From: SB11 sp965249955
GTDB taxonomy: Bacteria; Bacteroidota; Bacteroidia; UBA8524
Length of the DNA: 64,000 nucleotides
Assembly: GCA_965249955.1 (NCBI GenBank)
Contig: OZ252261.1
Span: 1,116,001 to 1,180,000 of the forward strand
Direction: 5' to 3'
Shown: one piece after another, positions 44,819 to 52,561 of the stretch
How positions within the stretch are numbered: the stretch's first letter is position 1
Layout: each line of letters begins with the position of its first letter
Notes under the pieces: model-generated
What the model saw: only the letters and a program-made list of their open reading frames with translations
What the model was told of the DNA's origin: nothing
Database searches by the model: none
Program-made: the position numbers and the translations under genes

Positions 44819-45790
44819 TTATTGTATTACCAGTTTTTTTGTAAGCAGGCTATTTGTACCATTCATTAGGCTTACTATGTATACGCCTTGGGTAGTTAGT
44901 GTGGTTTGGTCCATTTCAAAATCGTTTACGGCTATGGTTTCAACCACTTTGCCTGTAATATCACTAATTTGGATAGAGGTGATGTTTACTGATTTATCGG
45001 TAATATCAAAACTAACAGTTCCATTGCTAGGGTTAGGGTACATATCAAGTGCAGCAGGTGCAAGTACGTTGTTTACGCTAGCCAATACATTGCTTGCCCC
45101 TGTTTGAGAGGTGAAAACAAAATCTCTAAAGTTGCGCAGCAAATCAATAGTTTCAGTTTCTTCGCCGTGAACAATTTTTCCGCCAACTATATTAATATTT
45201 TCTAATGCTCTGGTGTAATCAGCTTTTAGGGTAATGTGTTGTTGACCAAAAATATCTTGACCGCTTAGTGGTATTTGTATATCGTAATAGTAGTTGTTGC
45301 CTAGTGCGTGTAATTCAAAACCATTGCTTAGGTTAGCACCTTCTTTGCCTTCCATTGCTACAAAGCGGTAGCCTGCCTGCCAGCCCCAGTGCATTGAGGG
45401 TACTTGTGGTGAGAGTGGGTGATTTGATGGCCATTTTGTAGGATCTTGATTGTTTACGGGTTGGTTTACACCAATTGAAAATTTAATACCTTCTATGGTG
45501 GTAACGTTGTATGAACCTAAATCTTGAATTACATCGTTTACAGCATCTACTAATATATATACGCCCGTTGCCGGGGTAACCGTGCCGCCATCGTGTATGA
45601 TGCTAATGTTTGATATATAGTATTGCAAACGGCTAACACTAAAATTAGTGTTTGTATTGGTTGTAGCTGCTTGGTTAAGTCTAAACCCTTTATCTTTAAG
45701 CAAATGCTCTATATTAAATATAACATTGGTTTGAGCATTGGCTGCGAATACTACTAATAGTGTAAAAATTGTGGTAATTATCTTTTTCAT
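44819..45790 (-). CDS. MbnP-like copper-binding protein with T9SS sorting domain
   Basis: 323 residues. Signal peptide (MKKIITTIFTLLVVFAANAQ) and an MbnP-type domain about 20-235 with the conserved stretch SMHWGWQAGYRFVAMEG (HWGW at 134-137), the Trp-rich site that MbnH oxidises in the known pair. A T9SS type A sorting domain (YPNPSNGTVSFDITDKSVNI ... GVYIVSLMNGTNSLLTKKLV) is at the C-terminus. The protein should be exported through T9SS and stay on the cell surface or be released. The unusual fusion puts an MbnP domain outside the cell. It lies between a metal-binding lipoprotein (11 bases) and two di-haem enzymes (5 bases) in one operon. Confidence 0.78.
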   Translation of the reverse strand: MKKIITTIFTLLVVFAANAQTNVIFNIEHLLKDKGFRLNQAATTNTNTNFSVSRLQYYISNISIIHDGGTVTPATGVYILVDAVNDVIQDLGSYNVTTIEGIKFSIGVNQPVNNQDPTKWPSNHPLSPQVPSMHWGWQAGYRFVAMEGKEGANLSNGFELHALGNNYYYDIQIPLSGQDIFGQQHITLKADYTRALENINIVGGKIVHGEETETIDLLRNFRDFVFTSQTGASNVLASVNNVLAPAALDMYPNPSNGTVSFDITDKSVNITSIQISDITGKVVETIAVNDFEMDQTTLTTQGVYIVSLMNGTNSLLTKKLVIQ

Positions 45791-45801
45791 ATTCTACGTA
45801 T

Positions 45802-46053
45802 TTATTGTGGTGTTTGTATGTTTTGTGTTGAATCTTGGGTTTTATAATCGGGGTTTTTAATATAATCCATACCGCAAACAGGGCATTGGCCAGCACTATC
45901 GCTTCCGCTGCCTTCGCAGTGCATAGGGCAAACGTATTGCGCTGTATGCTCTACACCTGCTTGATTGTGATTATGTTCTTTAGTATTGCCGCACGATGTT
46001 ACCAAAGTTAGCAATACTGCCGTATAGGCTATGTTTTTAAATAGCGTTTTCAT
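45802..46053 (-). CDS. Heavy-metal-binding-domain lipoprotein
   Basis: 83 residues from ATG 46053. Lipobox LTLVTSCGNTKEH, then a His-rich linker (HNHNQ), then a heavy-metal-binding motif YVCPMHCEGSG ... QCPVCGMDY with C42, H45, C46, C57, C60 and M62. The motif resembles those attached to copper-exporting ATPases and cation-efflux proteins. It probably holds copper or another soft metal at the envelope. First gene of the tight part of the peroxidase operon. A longer open frame upstream is not used, since it would lose the signal. Confidence 0.8.
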   Translation of the reverse strand: MKTLFKNIAYTAVLLTLVTSCGNTKEHNHNQAGVEHTAQYVCPMHCEGSGSDSAGQCPVCGMDYIKNPDYKTQDSTQNIQTPQ

Positions 46054-46144
46054 TTGTTTAGTGGTAAACTTTGAACTTGTATTGATTGAAAAGAAGGAGT
46101 TAGGGTTTGGCAATTGCCAAACTATTGATATACAAGACTGGGCA

Positions 46145-46588
46145 TCAGATGCGGAATGTTTGATACAATACCGAGATTTTCTGAGAAAATAAATCGGGCG
46201 GTGAGAATGTACTGTTTTTGGTTTGAGAATGCACACTAACAGGTAATACCAAAGTATTGGCACCGCTATGCAATATGGCTGCACAGTGTGCAACTGTATT
46301 GCCCAACAAACTTGGGGTAGAGTGAATATCGGCCTTGCTAAAAAAACTGTGATTGGCGCAGCAAGGGGCTTTGCTTATCTGCACAGGTGTTTCTATTTTT
46401 TTTGTATCGGCAGGGCATTGGGCAATTACATCGGTTGCCGCAGTACAATCTTGGGCTGTACCAAACAGGCTAATGCTTTTTACAGCTCCTTTGCATATAT
46501 GCACATCAATAGCTAAACCCGCAGGGGCTACCAATAGCATAAACGCTACAAGAAAAGCAAGGGGTTTTATGATGTATTGCGTTGACAT
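46145..46588 (-). CDS. HYC_CC_PP family protein
   Basis: 147 residues with a signal/anchor segment (AFLVAFMLLVAPAGLAI). It shows the three family signatures: His-x-Cys (HIC at 30-32), a Cys pair (CC at 76-77) and Pro-Pro (SPPD near 128). The family is found in Bacteroidota beside copper and haem genes; its role is unknown but the Cys suggest metal or redox work. It is 91 bases upstream of the heavy-metal lipoprotein and probably in the same operon. Confidence 0.75.
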   Translation of the reverse strand: MSTQYIIKPLAFLVAFMLLVAPAGLAIDVHICKGAVKSISLFGTAQDCTAATDVIAQCPADTKKIETPVQISKAPCCANHSFFSKADIHSTPSLLGNTVAHCAAILHSGANTLVLPVSVHSQTKNSTFSPPDLFSQKISVLYQTFRI

Positions 46589-46655
46589 TAGATTATCAAA
46601 TATACAAAATTATGCTGATATGAAAATTAGTATATACAGCTATGCTCTTTAGAAA

Positions 46656-46691
46656 CACACCCCTCACCCTGCAATACGGGTGAGGGGTGTG
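46656..46691. terminator. Perfect 14-base hairpin terminator
   Basis: CACACCCCTCACCC-8-GGGTGAGGGGTGTG, a perfect stem between the protease gene (stop 46707, minus) and the HYC_CC_PP start (46588, minus). Loop and core reappear inverted at 48134-48161. It probably ends the protease transcript. Confidence 0.75.
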
Positions 46692-46706
46692 TGTTAATTT
46701 CAGAAC

Positions 46707-48017
46707 TTAATACACTCTAATAAGGCAAGTAAACTTGCTTAGTATTTTTATCTGCTCGGCCAATGGCTTATCAGCCAATGTATTGGGTTGCTTACTTAGG
46801 TATTGCTTTACAAGAGGTTTAGCATAATCACTTTTAACGGCATAATTAACATTTTGAGGAATATTGCCCTGATAGCGTGCCATGTAAAACGGATTTAGTG
46901 TGCTTGTGGTAATACCAATTATATCACCATTTTTATTAAACAACGCTCCGCCCGAATTGCCCGGCTGAATAGGGGTTGTTATTTGCATCATAGTGATATT
47001 GTTTTCTATGCCCGAAAGTGAGCTTATCTCACCTTTGGTGTATTTGTATGCCGACCCCATAATATCGGGTTGAGGATAACCAATAGTAAACACCTCATCG
47101 CTTATATCGTATTCATCACTAAAGGTATAGGGTATTGTAGCAGGAGACACAAAACCCGAATCAATTTTAAGCAAGGCTATATCATTTGTTTTGTCAGAAC
47201 TAATTACCGTGGCGGTATACTTTGTTGAAGAACTATCTGTTGGGAACAATAGCTCAATTTTTCGTGCATCTTCAACAACGTGGTAGTTGGTAACTACATA
47301 TCCGTCCTCTGAAATTAAAAAACCTGTTCCCCCTCCTTTTTCTTTGTTGATTTCTCTATTAGGGTCAAGAGTTATAACCGTTGTATTACCGTTCCCAATT
47401 ACGTCTGATTTTTCTATTTTAACCTGTCCGCCGCTTATAAGTTTAGCATTTATTGCATCAATATCTTTTGCCACAAGCGCACTAAACTCTTCAAAAGCAA
47501 TTTTGTGGGCTTTAATGTTTGATACCCTAACACTATTTACTATGGAATAACTAAAATATAACCCTTGCCAACCTTTTGTTTTTTTAGGATCAACGGATAC
47601 ATTATATTTTGCTATTAAGTTTTTCTTTGCATCGTAAATTGAGTAATCAACTTCTAAAATGGTTTGGAAACTTCCATTTGGCACACCAACTATTATGGGC
47701 ACTACTAAAATACCTACACCAACTAAATAAAGGTCTCCTAATTTATAACTAAGCCCTTTTATATCAAATGTGTAGTATCCGTATAATTCAGTTGAACATA
47801 TATCATTTAGACCATCTTGATGAAGTCTAAGAACATCTTCGGTTGTAGCTTGATCATACTTCCCTTTTAACTCTTCTTTGTTTACTGTTAAAGCTAAACC
47901 CATGAGTTTTTTCGCCCCTTGAGCAGGCTCTGGTATATAGTTATTGTAATTATAGGTCTTACATGATGAGAATGCTACAACAACAAGTAGCAGTTTGATT
48001 ATTATCGATGATTTCAT
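46707..48017 (-). CDS. Trypsin-like serine protease lipoprotein
   Basis: 436 residues; lipobox VVAFSSCKTYN. The N-terminal half (about 40-210) is not recognised and contains a hydrophobic stretch (GDLYLVGVGILVVPIIVGVP, 95-113). The C-terminal half (about 225-436) is a chymotrypsin-fold protease like DegP: H246 in VTNYHVVED, D279 in TNDIALLK, S355 in QPGNSGGAL. No PDZ domain. The catalytic triad is complete, so it is probably active in the periplasm. Substrate unknown; single gene. Confidence 0.85.
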   Translation of the reverse strand: MKSSIIIKLLLVVVAFSSCKTYNYNNYIPEPAQGAKKLMGLALTVNKEELKGKYDQATTEDVLRLHQDGLNDICSTELYGYYTFDIKGLSYKLGDLYLVGVGILVVPIIVGVPNGSFQTILEVDYSIYDAKKNLIAKYNVSVDPKKTKGWQGLYFSYSIVNSVRVSNIKAHKIAFEEFSALVAKDIDAINAKLISGGQVKIEKSDVIGNGNTTVITLDPNREINKEKGGGTGFLISEDGYVVTNYHVVEDARKIELLFPTDSSSTKYTATVISSDKTNDIALLKIDSGFVSPATIPYTFSDEYDISDEVFTIGYPQPDIMGSAYKYTKGEISSLSGIENNITMMQITTPIQPGNSGGALFNKNGDIIGITTSTLNPFYMARYQGNIPQNVNYAVKSDYAKPLVKQYLSKQPNTLADKPLAEQIKILSKFTCLIRVY

Positions 48018-48133
48018 CTAGTTGAAAATTTGGGCAAAAATAAGCAATGAAACGGCAGGAGTATTAAACCCTGTTTACTATTCGACATAATGAGGATTAT
48101 GATTTTACTTTCTCAACCCTCTTAAAACAAAAA

Positions 48134-48161
48134 CCCCTCACCCGTATTGCAGGATGAGGGG
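48134..48161 (-). terminator. Terminator of the isc operon
   Basis: CCCCTCACCC-8-GGATGAGGGG with T-run on the minus strand, 26 bases past the iscA stop. It shares its core, in inverted form, with the terminator at 46656. Confidence 0.75.
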
Positions 48162-48186
48162 AAAATTTATTTAAAAAAATAAAAAA

Positions 48187-48513
48187 CTAGACGGCAAAGC
48201 TCTCGCCACATCCGCAAGTGCGGGTAGCATTTGGGTTGATAAAGTTAAAACCTTTACCATTAAGCCCGTCGCTAAAATCTAGCTCGGTACCAATAAGATA
48301 AAGGAAACTCTTAGTATCAACCACCACTTTTACGCCATTATCTTCAAAGGCTTGGTCGCCTTCTTTCATTTCGTTGTCAAAATCTAATTTGTACGATAAC
48401 CCTGAGCAACCGCCACCAGCTACTGATACCCTTAAAAAATATTCGGGGGTAAGCTGTGCTTCGTTGCGCAAGGCAAATACGTGCTCTTGTGCTTTGGGGC
48501 TTACTGTTATCAT
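48187..48513 (-). CDS. iscA: Iron-sulfur carrier IscA/ErpA type
   Basis: A-type carrier that binds a nascent Fe-S cluster and passes it to apoproteins. 108 residues with the three ligand Cys: C36 (GGGCSG) and C100/C102 (TCGCGESF). Last gene of iscS-iscU-iscA. No hscA, hscB, fdx or iscR follows in this window, so this is a reduced Isc set. SUF is more usual in the phylum. Confidence 0.93.
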   Translation of the reverse strand: MITVSPKAQEHVFALRNEAQLTPEYFLRVSVAGGGCSGLSYKLDFDNEMKEGDQAFEDNGVKVVVDTKSFLYLIGTELDFSDGLNGKGFNFINPNATRTCGCGESFAV

Positions 48514-48547
48514 ATCTTTATTTGTTTATGCTTTTTAGTTGCTTTTG

Positions 48548-48572
48548 GCTTTTGGCATCTATCACCAAAAGC
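48548..48572. repeat. GCTTTTGG/CCAAAAGC hairpin in iscU-iscA spacer
   Basis: Inverted repeat with 9-base loop inside a run of related GGCTTTTGG / GCTAAAG words (48541-48595). Similar words fill the iscS-iscU spacer. Confidence 0.5.
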
Positions 48573-48593
48573 TAATAGCTAAAGACCAATAGC

Positions 48594-48995
48594 TTATTTT
48601 TCCTCAATAGAAGGCAAACCGTTTTTTACGCGGTAATCGTTAATGGCTGCTTTTATTGCATCTTCAGCCAATACCGAGCAGTGGATTTTTACAGGAGGCA
48701 AAGATAATTCCTCAACAATAGCCATATTGTCTATTTCAAGGGCATCGTTTACGCTTTTACCTTTAAGCCACTCAGTAGCTAATGATGATGATGCAATGGC
48801 ACTACCACAACCAAAGGTTTTAAACTTTGCATCGGTAATCATTCCATCGTCGCCAACTTCTATTTGCAAACGCATTACGTCGCCACATTCTGGCGCGCCA
48901 ACAAGGCCTGTACCTACGTTGTTTTTGCTTTTATCCAGCGTACCAATATTACGTGGGTTGCTGTAATGATCTATAACTTTTTCTGAATATGCCAT
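48594..48995 (-). CDS. iscU: Iron-sulfur scaffold protein IscU
   Basis: Scaffold on which IscS-derived sulfur and iron are joined. 133 residues. Ligands C37 (APECGD, with D39), C63 (FGCGSA) and C106 (IHCSVLAED). The chaperone-recognition motif LPPVK is at 99-103, which is notable because no hscA/hscB is seen nearby. 109-base spacer to iscS. Confidence 0.95.
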   Translation of the reverse strand: MAYSEKVIDHYSNPRNIGTLDKSKNNVGTGLVGAPECGDVMRLQIEVGDDGMITDAKFKTFGCGSAIASSSLATEWLKGKSVNDALEIDNMAIVEELSLPPVKIHCSVLAEDAIKAAINDYRVKNGLPSIEEK

Positions 48996-49034
48996 AATCT
49001 CGTTATCCGTTATTTGTTAATCCGTTGTTTATAC

Positions 49035-49100
49035 TTGCTTTTAGCTGTTGGCTATTAGCAATTAAAAAAAGCTAAAGGCTAAAGGCCAAAAGCCAATTGC
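49035..49100. repeat. GCTAAAGG/GCTTTTAGC word array in iscS-iscU spacer
   Basis: GCTTTTAGC, TTGGCTATTAGC, then GCTAAAGGCTAAAGGCCAAAAGCC: seven-base words in both orientations, able to fold. Same word family as at 48541-48595. Confidence 0.5.
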
Positions 49101-49104
49101 AAAA

Positions 49105-50319
49105 TTAATGTTCTGCCCACTCAATAGTTTTCAAATCTATACCTTCTTTAAACATTTCCCAAAGCGGGCTCATGTCGCGTAGTTTAGCAACGGCTTCTTT
49201 CACGTGGCTAATAGTATAGTCAATTTCTTCTTCAGTGGTATATTTACTCAAGCCAAAACGTAGCGAAGAGTGTGCCAATTCATCATCTAAGCCTAAGTTT
49301 TTAAGTACGTACGATGGCTCAAGCGATGCAGATGTACACGCCGAACCTGATGACACGGCAATATCTTTTACACCCATCATCAAACCTTCGCCCTCAACAT
49401 ACTTAAACGATATGTTGGCTACGTGTGGTAAGCGGTGTTCTTTGCTACCGTTAAGGTAGGCTTCTTCAATTTGTAATAATGCGCTTTCTAATTTATCGCG
49501 CAAAGCACCCAAACGTTTAGCATCGCTTTCCATTTCGGCCATAGCTATTTCGCAAGCCTTGCCAAAACCAACAATACCGGGCACGTTTAGTGTTCCGCTA
49601 CGCATACCGCGCTCGTGTCCGCCACCGTCAATTTGGGCAGTAACCTTCACACGTGGGTTTTTGCGACGTACATACAATGCACCTACGCCTTTGGGACCAT
49701 ACATTTTATGTGCGGTAAATGAAAGCAAATCAATACCGTCAGCTAGTACATCTACAGGTATTTTACCTACAGCTTGTGTAGCATCGGTATGGAATAATGC
49801 ACCGTGTTTTTTTACTATTGCCGAAATTTCGCGGATGGGTTGCACCACGCCAATTTCGTTATTGGCATACATTATAGATACTAATATAGTATCGGGGCGC
49901 ATAGCCTTTTCAAGGTCTTCAAGATTTAGCAAACCATCTTCACCTACTGAAAGATACGTAACCTCAGCACCAAGTTTTTCAGCGTGTTTGCACGCATCCA
50001 ATACGGCTTTGTGTTCTGTATTTATAGTGATAATGTGCTTGCCTTTTTGGGCATACATTTCAAACACACCTTTTATAGCAAGGTTGTTACTTTCAGTCGC
50101 GCCAGAAGTGAAAATAATTTCTTTTTCGCTGGCACCAATAATTTTAGCTACTTGTTCGCGGGCATAATCTACCGCTTCCTCTGCACTCCAGCCAAAAGGG
50201 TGGTTGCGGCTGGCCGCATTACCAAAGTTTTGGGTAAAGTAGGGTATCATAGTTTGCAGCACACGCTCGTCAACAGGTGTGGTGGCATTACTATCAAGAT
50301 ATATAGGGAGTTTCAACAT
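49105..50319 (-). CDS. iscS: Cysteine desulfurase IscS
   Basis: PLP enzyme that releases sulfur from cysteine for Fe-S clusters, tRNA thiolation and other uses. 404 residues. PLP lysine K205 (FTAHKMYGPKG), active-site Cys C328 (SSGSACTSAS), and substrate-binding HTDATQAVGKI. First gene of the operon. The divergent mce gene starts 170 bases away. Confidence 0.95.
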   Translation of the reverse strand: MLKLPIYLDSNATTPVDERVLQTMIPYFTQNFGNAASRNHPFGWSAEEAVDYAREQVAKIIGASEKEIIFTSGATESNNLAIKGVFEMYAQKGKHIITINTEHKAVLDACKHAEKLGAEVTYLSVGEDGLLNLEDLEKAMRPDTILVSIMYANNEIGVVQPIREISAIVKKHGALFHTDATQAVGKIPVDVLADGIDLLSFTAHKMYGPKGVGALYVRRKNPRVKVTAQIDGGGHERGMRSGTLNVPGIVGFGKACEIAMAEMESDAKRLGALRDKLESALLQIEEAYLNGSKEHRLPHVANISFKYVEGEGLMMGVKDIAVSSGSACTSASLEPSYVLKNLGLDDELAHSSLRFGLSKYTTEEEIDYTISHVKEAVAKLRDMSPLWEMFKEGIDLKTIEWAEH

Positions 50320-50424
50320 GATTTTACTTTTTTTGAACTTATCTTATTTAGATTAATTCTAATTACAAAGGTACTAATGATTTTGTTCATTGCGAAAAAA
50401 TTTATTGTTTACACATTGGAATTG

Positions 50425-50456
50425 TTGATTTACTGATTTGTTGATTTGTAGATTAA
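50425..50456. repeat. Four tandem octamers between iscS and mce
   Basis: TTGATTTA-CTGATTTG-TTGATTTG-TAGATTAA: four 8-base units in a row in the divergent promoter region. A typical length-variable repeat; could alter spacing upstream of mce. Confidence 0.5.
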
Positions 50457-50488
50457 TGAATAACCTTGTTGCATAAAACCACAATACC

Positions 50489-50893
50489 ATGTTTGGCAAA
50501 ATAGAACACTTGGGCATAGCCGTTAAAGACCTTACTATTAGTAACACTTTATTTGAGAAATTGTTGGGCACTGCCCCCTATAAACAAGAAGCAGTAGAGA
50601 GTGAAAACGTAATTACCTCGTTTTTTAAGGCTGGCGACAATAAAATAGAGTTGCTGCAAGCCACCCATGCTGATAGTGCCATTGCAAAATTTATTGAGAA
50701 AAAAGGCGAAGGCATACACCACGTAGCTTTTGATGTGGAGGATATATATGCCGAGATGGAACGCCTAAAAGGCGAAGGTTTTGTGTTTATAAACGAAACA
50801 CCCAAAGATGGAGCGGATAACAAGTTGATTGCCTTTCTTCATCCTAAAAGCACCAACGGCATGCTGGTGGAGTTGTGTATGGAAAAGAAATGA
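50489..50893 (+). CDS. mce: Methylmalonyl-CoA epimerase
   Basis: Interconverts (R)- and (S)-methylmalonyl-CoA in propionate use or B12-dependent succinate/propionyl routes. 134 residues of the vicinal-oxygen-chelate fold. Metal ligands seen: H7 (IEHLGIAV), E54 (KIELLQ), H78 (IHHVAFDV), E128 (VELC). The DLTISNTLFEKLLG start and NGMLVEL end are as in the family. The next gene on the opposite strand is a B12/radical-SAM protein. Confidence 0.93.
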   Translation: MFGKIEHLGIAVKDLTISNTLFEKLLGTAPYKQEAVESENVITSFFKAGDNKIELLQATHADSAIAKFIEKKGEGIHHVAFDVEDIYAEMERLKGEGFVFINETPKDGADNKLIAFLHPKSTNGMLVELCMEKK

Positions 50894-50897
50894 GTTG

Positions 50898-52448
50898 TTA
50901 CCCAAGGCTAAGTTCAGCCTCTTCAGGCTGCATGTAAATATTTTTGTTTTGCAACTTCACTTCCTGTTCAATATGTATGCAGGTTTGGTGCATTTGGTAA
51001 ATCATTATACCGTAAAACACTGCCTTGTCTAAAAACTTTCTGTTATTGGCTATTGTCCAAAAAATTAGCTTCCAAAAGTACTTACGTTCCGAATCTTTAA
51101 TGCCCAACAAGTACACAATACGAAGCACCATTTTAAGATCTTTCATACCAAACTTTGAGGGCACTTTTACAGTTGTTTTTGGGTGCTTGTAGGTAGTAAA
51201 AAACTGTATCAACCGCTCGTACGATTTTTTTGGGGTATAGATGTTATTAATCAACTCAATAAACCCGTCGTACAACTTTTTCTCGTTCATCACGGGCACT
51301 ATATTGGTTTCGCCCTCAGCAAAGGCAAATTGTTTACTTAAACGACCTTGACTTGCTATCTTTTCGTACAACTCAGTACCCGGAGGGGCTTTTAAAATAT
51401 TTACAATGGGCAAGGGTATGCCACTTTGTTGTATAAAATCAATTTGCTGCTGAAATATAGCAGTGGTATCAGTATCAAACCCTACAATAAAACCTGCTGA
51501 AATAATAAACCCTGCTTGGTGTAGTTTTTGGATATTCTCCAATTGGTTGCGTTTCAGGTTTTGAGTTTTTCTTGATTCTTTTAAACCTACCTCATCTGGA
51601 GTTTCAATACCAATAAATATATGCCTAAACCCTGCTTCTAAAAGCAAGTGCATCAGCTCTTCGTCATCTGCCAAATTGATGGTAAGCTGTGTGGCAAAGA
51701 AAAAACCAGGCTTTTTCTTTTTACGCCATTCTATCAAAGCAGGCAATAAATCACTTTTCAGTATTCGTTTATTACCTATAAGATTATCATCGGCAAACAA
51801 TACCAGTTTCACATCACTAAGTCGGTCAAGAGCTTCCAATTCGGCAATAATTTGATCACTGGTTTTTGTGCGCGGTTTTCTACCAAAAAGAGCCGTAACA
51901 TCACAAAAATCACACATATAGGGGCAACCCCGCGAGTATTGCACAATAGAATAAATATACTCGTCCATATTGGCCAACTCAAAGGCGGGCAGCGGAGTGG
52001 TAGTGATATCGGCAAATTCATCCGTTTGGTACACTGCTTTTGGGTTTCCTTGACTTAAGTCTTCAAGAAATAAAGGAAGTGTAATTTCAGCTTCGTTAAG
52101 TACAAAATGTTCGATATTGGGAAAACGCTCGTACTCGTGCGTAAACAGCGAACCTCCTGCAATTATCTTAACGCCTGCTTTATTGCATTGTGCCACAATT
52201 TGGTGTACAGATTCTTCCTGCACATTCATAGCCGATAGCAAAACATAATCTGCCCACTCTAAATCACTATTACTTAAATCATTAAGATTTAAGTCGGCTA
52301 ATTTTTTATTCCATTCTTTGGGTAGCATTGCTGCTACGGTTAGTAACCCCAAAGGAGGGTAAGCTGCTTTTTTACCAATCACTTCTATAAAATGCTTCAT
52401 TGCATAAAAAGTGTCGGGCATTTTAGGATATACTAAAAGAATATTCAC
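50898..52448 (-). CDS. B12-binding radical SAM protein (DUF4070 type, HpnP-like)
   Basis: 516 residues. N-terminal Rossmann-like cobalamin-binding domain (about 1-150; LLVYPKMPDTF, VKIIAGGS), then a radical SAM core with the Fe-S motif C175-x3-C179-x2-C182 (GCPYMCDFC) and FGRKPRTKTSDQI, then a C-terminal DUF4070-like domain (about 370-516). The core resembles HpnP, the hopanoid C-2 methylase, but other DUF4070 proteins modify different substrates. No hopanoid genes are in view, so the substrate is open. Ends five bases from mce, convergent. Confidence 0.82.
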   Translation of the reverse strand: MNILLVYPKMPDTFYAMKHFIEVIGKKAAYPPLGLLTVAAMLPKEWNKKLADLNLNDLSNSDLEWADYVLLSAMNVQEESVHQIVAQCNKAGVKIIAGGSLFTHEYERFPNIEHFVLNEAEITLPLFLEDLSQGNPKAVYQTDEFADITTTPLPAFELANMDEYIYSIVQYSRGCPYMCDFCDVTALFGRKPRTKTSDQIIAELEALDRLSDVKLVLFADDNLIGNKRILKSDLLPALIEWRKKKKPGFFFATQLTINLADDEELMHLLLEAGFRHIFIGIETPDEVGLKESRKTQNLKRNQLENIQKLHQAGFIISAGFIVGFDTDTTAIFQQQIDFIQQSGIPLPIVNILKAPPGTELYEKIASQGRLSKQFAFAEGETNIVPVMNEKKLYDGFIELINNIYTPKKSYERLIQFFTTYKHPKTTVKVPSKFGMKDLKMVLRIVYLLGIKDSERKYFWKLIFWTIANNRKFLDKAVFYGIMIYQMHQTCIHIEQEVKLQNKNIYMQPEEAELSLG

Positions 52449-52561
52449 GGCATAAAGTTATCAAAAAAATAAATGCACACACGAACAAAGAGAGATTGCA
52501 CTTATTTTTGAATGAAATTTCACCTAAAAAGCATTAAGTTGAAATTGTGTATGGAGAAGAA

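Noticed and set aside
45802..46293. Full 163-codon frame as the heavy-metal lipoprotein
   Set aside because: The first 80 codons lack a signal and run into the intergenic region; the lipoprotein signal starts at ATG 46053.
50898..52448. Naming the gene hpnP
   Set aside because: The domain order fits, but there is no hopanoid context and the family is broad, so the symbol was withheld.
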